DNA from: Mediterranea sp. (in: CFB group bacteria) | Lineage (GTDB): Bacteria; Bacteroidota; Bacteroidia; Bacteroidales; Bacteroidaceae | Length of the DNA stretch: 32,620 nucleotides | NCBI GenBank assembly: GCA_031287715.1 | Contig: JAITSN010000106.1 | Coordinates: 1 to 32,620 of the forward strand | Direction of reading: 5' to 3' | Part shown: piece after piece, positions 26,301-32,620 of the stretch | Layout: each line of letters starts with the position of its first letter | Numbering within the stretch: the stretch's first letter is position 1 | The notes under the pieces: model-generated | Told to the model about the DNA's origin: nothing | The model's database searches: none | The model's input: the letters and a program-made list of their open reading frames with translations, nothing else | Translations under genes and position numbers: made by a program

Positions 26301-26333
26301 CAAAAGTAACAAGTTTTGGTAACTACGTACAAG
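26301..26333 (-). promoter_or_regulatory. Bacteroidota-type promoter for pheT-yebC
   Basis: On the minus strand, -33 CTTG (plus 26330-26333), a 21-bp spacer and -7 TACTTTTG (plus 26301-26308). The leader would be about 30 nt. Confidence 0.6.
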
Positions 26334-26364
26334 TTTGCGCCGAAATAGTTGCTTTACAGCGTTG

Positions 26365-26440
26365 TGTGTGTGGGCGTTGCCTGCAATCCGGGCCGTTCAT
26401 ATTTACCTATGCCGGTAAATTGTCATTTGTCCATTATTCA
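26365..26440 (+). repeat. Composite intergenic repeat: GC-rich block plus heptamer-type hairpin
   Basis: GGGCGTTGCCTGCAATCCGG (26373-26392) matches the start of the GC-rich element at 32318. It is followed by TATTTACC-TATG-CCGGTAAAT and TTGTCATTTGTCCATT, related to the heptamer repeats. The element lies at the 3' end of the MerR gene, upstream of the pheT promoter. Confidence 0.7.
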
Positions 26441-26455
26441 AGCGTCCGGGTCGGA

Positions 26456-26839
26456 TTAATCGGCAAAAAAGTCGAAGGGGAGTTCTTTGCTGGTGGGGGT
26501 GCGGTCCAGTTCTTTTCTTATGGATAGAAGTTCTTCTTTGATTTCTTTCAGGCGCTTGATGATTTCAAAGTTATGTGCGGTAGCTTCTTTGTTGTCTACC
26601 AGCCGTTGGCGCGCTCCGGCCAACGTCATTCCTTTTTCTTTGACTAAGTGGTATATGATCCTGATGGTTTCCACATCTTCTTTCCGGTATTGGCGGATGC
26701 CTCTTCCCGCTTTCTTGGGGGCGATTTGCGGAAACTTCTTTTCCCAGAACCGGAGCAGCGAAGCTTTCACATTGAACATTTCGGCTACTTCGCTGATGGA
26801 GTAGTATTGTTTGAGGTTTTTGTTAGGGTTGTAGGCCAT
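26456..26839 (-). CDS. MerR family transcriptional regulator
   Basis: A 127-aa protein with a winged-helix DNA-binding domain at about residues 11-75 (YYSISEVAEMFNVKASLLRFWEKKFPQI, then GRGIRQYRKEDVETIRIIYHLVKEKGMTLAGARQ), followed by a coiled-coil dimerisation helix rich in Lys/Glu. There is no cysteine-bearing effector domain, so the signal is unknown. It begins 15 bp after the M23 peptidase gene and is very likely in the same operon. The pairing of an M23 peptidase with this MerR gene divergent from alaS looks like a conserved Bacteroidales arrangement, though I recall this only generally. Confidence 0.9.
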   Translation of the reverse strand: MAYNPNKNLKQYYSISEVAEMFNVKASLLRFWEKKFPQIAPKKAGRGIRQYRKEDVETIRIIYHLVKEKGMTLAGARQRLVDNKEATAHNFEIIKRLKEIKEELLSIRKELDRTPTSKELPFDFFAD

Positions 26840-26854
26840 TGTTTCTATTTTTAA

Positions 26855-27823
26855 TCAGTCGAAAACTTTGCCGTGATTGGCGGCAATATGGATCATCTTG
26901 TCATAATCTTCGGCACTCAGGTCCATGAAGTAGAAGTTGATCGGATTGACGTGCTGCCCTTTTATGTGAACTTCGTAGTGCAAATGCGGCCCCGTGCTCT
27001 TTCCTGTGTTGCCTACATGGCCGATCACCTCGCCTCGCATTACTCTCTTGCCTGCATGAGTGTTGAACTTATGCAAATGCGCATATACGGTTGTGTAGCC
27101 GAAGCCATGGTCGATGCGTATGGCATTTCCGTATCCTGTTTCCCATCCCATTTTGACGACCACGCCGTCTCCCGTTGCATACACATCTGTTCCGGTGGGA
27201 GCAGAGAAATCCATCCCTGCGTGGAACTTCCGCGTCTTGTAGATGGGGTCGATCCGGTATCCGTAGCCGGATGCTGTTTGCAGCAGGTTTTTGTTGGATA
27301 CCGGTTGGATCGCCGGGATGCATTTCAGCATTTCTTCCTGGCTCTTGCACAGCTCTATGACGTCGTCGAACGACCGCGATTGTATATACAGCTGTTTGTT
27401 GAGCAGGTCCAGTTTCTGGGTATTGCTTACTACCAGGTCGGCGTTAGCCATGTTCATGAGCTTGGCGTAGCGGTTGGTTCCCGCATATCCGGCTTTGCGG
27501 ATCGCTGTGGGGATCGGATCGGTCTGGAAGATGATCCGGTACAGGTTGTCATCCCGTTGCTGGATGTCCTGCAGCACGGCGAGCGACTCGTCCAGCCGGC
27601 GGGAAAGTACATTGTATTGCGCCAGCAGCTGGCTATTTTCTTTACGCAATTCTTTCTCGGAAGGCGATCCGAAGATGATAAGCAGTACGATAAAGCATCC
27701 CGCCCCCAAGCCCATTCCGATAAACAGGCGGTGCAGATAACCCATCACGCGCTGCCGGATAGTTGGGTATATCCTGTCGTAAATTTGTTTTTTAGAATTA
27801 TATATATAGTAAACTTTACGCAT
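26855..27823 (-). CDS. M23 family metallopeptidase (LytM-type), membrane-anchored
   Basis: A 322-aa envelope protein, cytoplasmic tail first: MRKVYYIYNSKKQIYDRIYP, one transmembrane helix at about 33-51 (LFIGMGLGAGCFIVLLIIF), a coiled-coil stretch at 55-100, then a LytM/M23 peptidase domain at 185-300. Zinc ligands are present: H201 and D205 in HAGMDFSAP, and H282 in GPHLHYEVH; H249 (YAHLH) is the second catalytic His. Active residues are intact, so it should cleave peptidoglycan peptide cross-links. I chose ATG 27823 because the alternative is TTG at 27829. It diverges from alaS. Confidence 0.93.
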   Translation of the reverse strand: MRKVYYIYNSKKQIYDRIYPTIRQRVMGYLHRLFIGMGLGAGCFIVLLIIFGSPSEKELRKENSQLLAQYNVLSRRLDESLAVLQDIQQRDDNLYRIIFQTDPIPTAIRKAGYAGTNRYAKLMNMANADLVVSNTQKLDLLNKQLYIQSRSFDDVIELCKSQEEMLKCIPAIQPVSNKNLLQTASGYGYRIDPIYKTRKFHAGMDFSAPTGTDVYATGDGVVVKMGWETGYGNAIRIDHGFGYTTVYAHLHKFNTHAGKRVMRGEVIGHVGNTGKSTGPHLHYEVHIKGQHVNPINFYFMDLSAEDYDKMIHIAANHGKVFD

Positions 27824-27848
27824 AAGCAAGGAAATATTGGCTGTTTAG

Positions 27849-27881
27849 TTAGGCAAAAATAATAAAAACGCGTTATCTTTG
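27849..27881 (+). promoter_or_regulatory. Bacteroidota-type promoter for alaS (and avd-RT)
   Basis: -7 TATCTTTG (27874-27881) is an exact TAnnTTTG match. A TTAG at 27849-27852 lies 21 bp upstream as a weak -33. The leader is about 95 nt. It is the only clear promoter ahead of the alaS-avd-RT run. Confidence 0.6.
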
Positions 27882-27981
27882 CGCTACTTCCGAAGTTTTT
27901 TTAACAACCCCGCTCTTTTCCCCATGCAGAGAGGAAGACGGAAGTTGCCAACTGATAAAATGAGAAGAAAAAACAATAGAT

Positions 27982-30633
27982 ATGAGTAATGATAAGAACA
28001 GACAGATTGAAGTGGTATCTGCTAAAGAGATAAGGGAATCGTTTAAACGTTTTTTTGAGTCGAAAGAACATCAGATCGTTCCTTCGGCTCCGATGGTGAT
28101 TAAGGACGACCCGACTTTGATGTTTACCAATGCGGGGATGAATCAGTTCAAGGATGTCATTCTGGGCAACCGGCCCGCCAAACATAAAAGAATAGCCGAT
28201 TCGCAGAAGTGCCTGCGCGTGAGCGGCAAGCATAACGACCTTGAAGAAGTGGGGCATGACACCTACCACCACACCATGTTTGAGATGCTGGGCAACTGGT
28301 CGTTCGGCGACTACTTCAAGAAAGAAGCGATTGAATGGGCATGGGAGTACCTGGTTGAAGTGCTGGGGCTTGACCCGAACCGCCTGTATGCAACCGTATT
28401 CGAAGGAAGTCCGGCCGAAAACCTGGAACGCGACAACGAGGCCGCCGGCCTTTGGGCGCAATTCCTGCCCGCCACCCGCATCATAAACGGAAACCGCAAA
28501 GACAACTTCTGGGAAATGGGCGACACAGGCCCTTGCGGACCATGTTCCGAAATCCATATCGACTTGCGCAGCGATGCCGAACGTGCGGTTGTCGACGGTT
28601 TGACATTGGTCAACCGCAGCCACCCGCAGGTCATTGAAATATGGAACCTTGTGTTCATGCAATACAACCGCAAAGCCGACGGGTCGCTGGAAGGCCTGCC
28701 CGCCAAAGTGATCGATACCGGTATGGGATTTGAACGCCTTTGCATGGCCATACAAGGCAAGACTTCAAACTATGACACCGACGTGTTCCAGCCGGTCATA
28801 AAAGAAATCGCCCGGATGAGCGGCGCGGAATACGGCAAAGACGCACAGAAAGACATTGCCATGCGTGTCATTGCCGACCATATCCGCACGATCGCGTTCT
28901 CGATTACGGATGGCCAGCTGCCGTCCAACGCCAAGGCCGGCTACGTCATCCGCCGTATTTTGCGCCGCGCCGTACGCTACGGATACACATTCCTGGGGCA
29001 GAAACAGGCGTTCATGCACAAATTGCTTCCGGTGCTGATTGAGAGCATGGGAGACGCCTATCCCGAACTTGCCGCACAACAGGTGCTGATCGGGAAAGTA
29101 ATGAAGGAAGAAGAAGAAACCTTTCTGCGGACGCTCGAAACAGGAATCCGCCTGCTCGACAAAACAATGGCCGATGCAAGAGCCGCCGGCAAGAATGAAA
29201 TCGCCGGCGAAGACGCCTTCATACTATATGACACGTTCGGTTTCCCGCTCGACCTCACCGAACTTATCCTGCGCGAAAACAAGATGACCGTCAACCTCGC
29301 AGCGTTCGATGCCGAAATGCAGAAGCAGAAAGAACGCGCCCGCAATGCGGCGGCGGTGGAAACCGGCGACTGGGTGACGCTGAAAGAAGGAAACCCGGAG
29401 TTTGTCGGCTATGATGACGTGTGCGCCGAAGCATCCATCCTCCGTTACCGCAGGGTGAAGCAAAAAAACAAAACGCTATACCAAATCGTGCTGGACCGGA
29501 ATCCCTTCTACGCAGAAAGCGGAGGGCAAGTAGGCGATGTGGGTTGGCTGGTTGCGGAGGAAGGACAAATCAATGTCCTTGACACCAAGAAAGAAAACAA
29601 CCTGCCCATGCTGATCACCGACCGGCTGCCCGCCCGTCCCGAACTGCCGGTAGAGGCTAAGGTCGATGTGGAAAAGCGTGCGGCTTCGGCTGCCAACCAC
29701 TCGGCTACCCACCTGCTGGATGCGGCCTTGCGCGAAGTATTGGGTACGCATGTTGAACAAAAAGGCTCGCTGGTATCGCCGGACGGGCTACGCTTCGACT
29801 TCTCGCACTACCAGAAGATGACCGACGAAGAGATCCGCCAAGTGGAACACCGGGTGAACGCAAGAATCCGCCAGAACATCGACCGGATTGAGTACCGCAA
29901 CATCCCCATTGCACAAGCCAAAGAACTGGGCGCCATCGCCCTGTTCGGCGAAAAGTATGGCGATGAAGTACGTGTGATCCAATTCGGCCCGTCGATCGAG
30001 TTCTGCGGAGGTATCCATGTAAAGGCAACAGGAAGCATCGGAATGATGAAGATCGTTTCCGAAAGCTCCATCGCAGCAGGAGTACGCCGCATCGAAGCGA
30101 TAACCGGAGCAAAGGTGGAAGACATGCTGGATACGATCCGCGACACGGTTGCCGATCTGCGCTCGTTGTTCAATCAAGCACCCGATCTGGAAATCGCCGT
30201 ACGTAAACACATAGAAGAAAATGCAGAACTGAAAAAGCAAGTAGAAGACTTTGTGAAAGAAAAACAAACGATGCTCAAAGACAAACTGCTAAAGAATATA
30301 CAGGAAATAAACGGGATCAAACTCATCAAATACCAAGGCTCAATGCCTGCCGAAGCCATGAAAAACATAGCATTCCAGCTACGCGGTGAAATCACCGAAA
30401 ACCTTTTCTTCGTTGCCGGAACCATAGACGCATCCAAGCCATTATTGACGGTGATGCTAAGCGACAACCTTGTTGCCGGCGGATTGAACGCAGGCCAACT
30501 TGTTCGTCAAGCCGCCAAACTCATACAGGGAGGAGGGGGAGGACAACCCCACTTCGCTACCGCAGGCGGCAAAGACGCAAACAACCTGAGTGCAGCCGTT
30601 GATACAATAATAGAATCAGCAAAACAACATTAA
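27982..30633 (+). CDS. alaS: Alanyl-tRNA synthetase
   Basis: At 883 aa this is full length for the bacterial enzyme, which charges tRNA-Ala. Domains: a class II catalytic core at 1-260 ([22 protein letters not shown] start, [11 protein letters not shown], then [13 protein letters not shown]), a tRNA-binding middle, an editing domain with the zinc motif HSATH (H573, H577) and CGGIH (C675, H679), and the C-terminal DHHA1 domain with glycine-rich [14 protein letters not shown]. All editing and zinc residues are present. The stop is only 15 bp before the avd-like gene, so the retroelement genes are probably read from this transcript. Confidence 0.98.
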   Translation: MSNDKNRQIEVVSAKEIRESFKRFFESKEHQIVPSAPMVIKDDPTLMFTNAGMNQFKDVILGNRPAKHKRIADSQKCLRVSGKHNDLEEVGHDTYHHTMFEMLGNWSFGDYFKKEAIEWAWEYLVEVLGLDPNRLYATVFEGSPAENLERDNEAAGLWAQFLPATRIINGNRKDNFWEMGDTGPCGPCSEIHIDLRSDAERAVVDGLTLVNRSHPQVIEIWNLVFMQYNRKADGSLEGLPAKVIDTGMGFERLCMAIQGKTSNYDTDVFQPVIKEIARMSGAEYGKDAQKDIAMRVIADHIRTIAFSITDGQLPSNAKAGYVIRRILRRAVRYGYTFLGQKQAFMHKLLPVLIESMGDAYPELAAQQVLIGKVMKEEEETFLRTLETGIRLLDKTMADARAAGKNEIAGEDAFILYDTFGFPLDLTELILRENKMTVNLAAFDAEMQKQKERARNAAAVETGDWVTLKEGNPEFVGYDDVCAEASILRYRRVKQKNKTLYQIVLDRNPFYAESGGQVGDVGWLVAEEGQINVLDTKKENNLPMLITDRLPARPELPVEAKVDVEKRAASAANHSATHLLDAALREVLGTHVEQKGSLVSPDGLRFDFSHYQKMTDEEIRQVEHRVNARIRQNIDRIEYRNIPIAQAKELGAIALFGEKYGDEVRVIQFGPSIEFCGGIHVKATGSIGMMKIVSESSIAAGVRRIEAITGAKVEDMLDTIRDTVADLRSLFNQAPDLEIAVRKHIEENAELKKQVEDFVKEKQTMLKDKLLKNIQEINGIKLIKYQGSMPAEAMKNIAFQLRGEITENLFFVAGTIDASKPLLTVMLSDNLVAGGLNAGQLVRQAAKLIQGGGGGQPHFATAGGKDANNLSAAVDTIIESAKQH

Positions 30634-30648
30634 ATAAAAACACCGGTT

Positions 30649-31011
30649 ATGGCAATCTATGACAATCTGAGAGTATACAAAGCCGTCTATGACTTAATGA
30701 TGGAAGTATTCCGTTTCGGAAATATACAGCGCGACATAAAATTCACCTTAGTGGAAGACCTCAAAAAAGAAATAATAAAGATCATCGTACTGATCTACCG
30801 GGCCAATGCCGTAGCCGAAAAAAACGACATCATCAATGAAGCCCGCGAATCTATGGTCATCGTAAAACTCTATATCAGGATGCTGTGCGACCTCAAACAA
30901 ATATCCCCCAAACGGTTCGGCGCACTGTCGGAACAAACCGAAGCCATCTCAAAACAATTATCTGCATGGCAGAAATACAGCAATAACAAACCTGCTTCTC
31001 AAAATGACTAA
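30649..31011 (+). CDS. avd: Avd-like four-helix-bundle protein of a DGR
   Basis: A 120-aa all-helical protein of the S23/four-helix-bundle class (NLRVYKAVYDLMMEVFRF, then FTLVEDLKKEIIKIIVLIYRAN, then KLYIRMLCDLKQISPKRF and a C-terminal helix). In diversity-generating retroelements a protein of this shape, Avd, forms a basic barrel that binds the reverse transcriptase and template RNA. The assignment rests on fold class and immediate coupling to a DGR-type RT: its 3' end overlaps the RT start by 8 bp. It follows alaS by 15 bp. Alternative: an IVP-type four-helix-bundle protein with another role, but the RT partner makes Avd most likely. Confidence 0.85.
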   Translation: MAIYDNLRVYKAVYDLMMEVFRFGNIQRDIKFTLVEDLKKEIIKIIVLIYRANAVAEKNDIINEARESMVIVKLYIRMLCDLKQISPKRFGALSEQTEAISKQLSAWQKYSNNKPASQND

Positions 31012-32239
31012 AGCTAACTTGTTGGGAGAAGTATTCCAAGCCTATTTCGACGCACGGAGAAACAAACGGAATACAAACAGCCAGCTGGCATTCGAGATGA
31101 ACTGCGAACACAACTTAGTAAAACTGTACGAAGAGATCAAAGAGCGAACCTACGCCCCTTCGCCGGCAATCTGCTTCATGGTAGACCACCCGGTAAAACG
31201 GGAAGTCTTCGCCTCACAATTCCGCGACCGCGTAATACACCATTTACTTTATAACTACCTCTCGCCGATCTTCGACCTGAAAATGATCTACGATTGCTAT
31301 TCATGCCGGAAAGGCAAAGGAACTTCGCTGGGCATAAACCGTTTTGAACACCACATACGCAGCTGCACGGACAACTACCGGCAACAAGCCTGGGTCTTGA
31401 AACTCGATGTTAAAGACTTCTTCATAAGCATAAACCGCCATAAACTCTACATGCTGGTGGAAAACACGTTGAACCGGCATTGGAAACTGCACCCGGACTT
31501 CGACCACAAACGGAATAGCGGAATAGACAGAGACACGCTGATGTACCTGCTGAACCGGATCATCTATTGGGACCCTGCCGACGGCTGCAACATACGCGGA
31601 AAGCCCTCCGAATGGCAAGGCCTGCCCCCATCAAAAAGCCTGCGAAGCTCCCCGCCGGGCGTAGGACTACCCATCGGCGACCTCACCTCCCAACTGTTCA
31701 GCAACCTCTACCTGCACAAGCTGGATCTATTTGTAAAACACACGCTCTGCTGCAAACACTACGGGCGCTACGCAGACGACTTCTTCATCGTGCACCCGAG
31801 CAAAACCTTCCTCCGGGAACAAATACCCCTTATCCGCAACTTCCTGAGTCAAGACCTGGAGCTGATCCTTCACCCCAAAAAGATCTACCTGCAAGAATGT
31901 CGGAAAGGCGCCCCCTTTCTGGGAAGCGTGATCAAACCCTACCGCCGCTATGCCGGAAACCGTTCCGTAAAGAACTTCAACAGGACCGTAACCCGAATAT
32001 CCGAAGAGATAAACAAGTACAAAACAGCGAATATCCTTCCGGACATACATTGGCTTGAGCAGCAACGTAGCATACTCAATTCATATTTAGGATACTTCTC
32101 CCATTATAAAAGCCGCAAGTTGATAGCCAAGCGCATCATGAAGTCATCCCTGCCGGAATATTTCAACATCCCTGCCGATTGCAGCCGGGCAATCATCAGA
32201 AAATACCGGCTTGAAGAGCAACGCCTGTCTAAAAAATAA
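31004..32239 (+). CDS. Reverse transcriptase of DGR type
   Basis: A 411-aa reverse transcriptase. Motifs in order: an N-terminal RT0/1 region (YAPSPAICFMVDHPVKREVFASQ, 50-72), motif 3/A with catalytic D135 (LKLDVKDFFISI), GLP(P)SKSL and motif 4 GLPIGDLTSQLFSN (221-234), catalytic YADD at 256-259, and GAPFLG (302-307). The IGxxxSQ form of motif 4 is the hallmark that separates DGR reverse transcriptases from group II intron and retron enzymes (usually QGxxxSP). No maturase or endonuclease domain is present. All catalytic Asp residues are intact. A template repeat and variable repeat are not visible in the window. Confidence 0.93.
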   Translation: MTKANLLGEVFQAYFDARRNKRNTNSQLAFEMNCEHNLVKLYEEIKERTYAPSPAICFMVDHPVKREVFASQFRDRVIHHLLYNYLSPIFDLKMIYDCYSCRKGKGTSLGINRFEHHIRSCTDNYRQQAWVLKLDVKDFFISINRHKLYMLVENTLNRHWKLHPDFDHKRNSGIDRDTLMYLLNRIIYWDPADGCNIRGKPSEWQGLPPSKSLRSSPPGVGLPIGDLTSQLFSNLYLHKLDLFVKHTLCCKHYGRYADDFFIVHPSKTFLREQIPLIRNFLSQDLELILHPKKIYLQECRKGAPFLGSVIKPYRRYAGNRSVKNFNRTVTRISEEINKYKTANILPDIHWLEQQRSILNSYLGYFSHYKSRKLIAKRIMKSSLPEYFNIPADCSRAIIRKYRLEEQRLSKK

Positions 32240-32263
32240 AGCAGCCAGCTTCATCCACCATCC

Positions 32264-32306
32264 ACCATTTACCATATACCATTTCGTATTCAATGGTAAA
32301 TGGTAA
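32264..32306. repeat. Heptamer-type inverted repeat after the RT gene
   Basis: ACCATTTACCAT (32264-32275) and its complement ATGGTAAATGGT (about 32293-32304) flank a short A/T-rich spacer, 25 bp after the RT stop. Same repeat family as at 6517-6596 and 8044-8176. Confidence 0.8.
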
Positions 32307-32314
32307 GTAAATGT

Positions 32315-32430
32315 TTGGGCGTTGCCTGCGGCCCAGGCCATCCGCTGCAAGTCCTCGCTTCGCTGCACTTCGTTCCGCTCCGCTCCGGGCTTTCCGCTCC
32401 TGTCCTTAACGCGGCTGCGCCTTAAATCTT
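32315..32430 (+). repeat. GC-rich dispersed repeat (fullest copy)
   Basis: Begins GGGCGTTGCCTGCGGCCC, continues GGCCATCCGCTGCAAGTCC, then a run of CGCTTCGCTGC / CCGCTCCGCTCCGGG-type motifs, and ends CCTTAACGCGGCTGCGCC. Partial copies occur at 26373-26392 (start) and 19335-19420 (middle and end). It is much GC-richer than its surroundings. No gene is visible in it. Confidence 0.8.
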
Positions 32431-32620
32431 TAAGTCTTTAACTGAAGAGATAAATGGAAGATGAAGAGATGAATGGTAAATGGTAAATGGTAAATAGCAA
32501 TGTTTGTCTTCTTTTTTTGTAAAACCCCACACTCAATAAATGCGGCTTTCTACCCCCTCCAGGATACCTTCTGTTGGGGGGTACCATGAGGGGCACCCTT
32601 TGCCACCCAGAAGGGCACCC
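32431..32620. other. Gene-free right edge
   Basis: Contains three AATGGTA heptamers (32472-32492) and a run with TTCTTTTTTTG (32507-32518) that could end a transcript weakly. A possible hairpin with TACCCCC (32551-32557) and GGGGGTA (32577-32583) lies further right. The last 40 bases hold GGGCACCC twice. No A-rich template repeat, CDS or RNA gene is recognisable; whatever lies here continues past the edge. Confidence 0.5.

Noticed and set aside
26873..27862. 329-codon plus-strand open frame
   Set aside because: Antisense shadow of the M23 peptidase gene, whose catalytic residues are intact on the other strand.
27901..28755. 284-codon minus-strand open frame
   Set aside because: Antisense shadow of alaS.
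30649..32239. Group II intron or retron
   Set aside because: RT motif 4 is IGxxxSQ (DGR type), there is no maturase or endonuclease domain, and an Avd-like partner replaces retron features.
32240..32620. DGR template repeat downstream of the RT
   Set aside because: Read for an A-rich, gene-like ~100-nt block; only heptamers, the GC-rich repeat and GC-rich edge sequence are present.

Overview
The window is a 32.6-kb piece of a Bacteroidota chromosome, most likely order Bacteroidales (a Tannerella/Parabacteroides-like genome; genus is inference). The clues are housekeeping proteins of Bacteroidales type, Bacteroidota-only families (DUF5053, DUF6261, GldE, a PpiD/SurA-like isomerase), starts mostly without Shine-Dalgarno sequences, and promoters matching the Bacteroidota -7 element TAnnTTTG with a TTG-type -33 about 19-21 bp upstream. 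It is mostly a housekeeping region with some accessory and repeat DNA inserted at gene ends.

Layout. 1-6428 (+): glyS (5' truncated by the window edge), an FKBP-type lipoprotein, ahcY, a YfhO-type membrane protein and an overlapping DUF5053 gene, closed by a strong terminator. 6517-8265: a repeat-rich block. It holds a long heptamer-based inverted repeat, a DUF6261 gene on the minus strand, twelve 41-bp tandem units (7431-7922) directly upstream of that gene, and a 7-bp-period array (8044-8176). 8263-11275 (-): radical SAM protein, flavodiiron protein and nagB, led by a recognisable promoter and a leader with two hairpins. 11576-19167 (+): an envelope-biogenesis cluster of coaX, outer membrane beta-barrel, TPR protein, lptC, gldE and ppiD-like, several joined by overlaps. 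19649-21509 (+): a cold-shock/RNA module of DEAD-box helicase, a 79-aa unknown and a cold-shock-domain protein, followed by glyA. 23003-27823 (-): pheT-yebC, and M23 peptidase-MerR. 27982-32239 (+): alaS followed at once by an Avd-like four-helix-bundle gene and a reverse transcriptase of diversity-generating retroelement (DGR) type.

The most interesting parts are: (i) the 41-bp array coupled to DUF6261, non-coding and perfectly spaced, with a conserved internal dyad; (ii) the avd-RT pair, a DGR core whose template repeat, variable repeat and target are not visible in the window; (iii) two dispersed repeat families (heptamer AATGGTA-type, and a GC-rich GGGCGTTGCCTGC / GGCCATCCGCTGC family) that sit at gene 3' ends and in two cases supply stop codons. 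I see no tRNA, rRNA, CRISPR array, integrase, transposase or phage structural gene.
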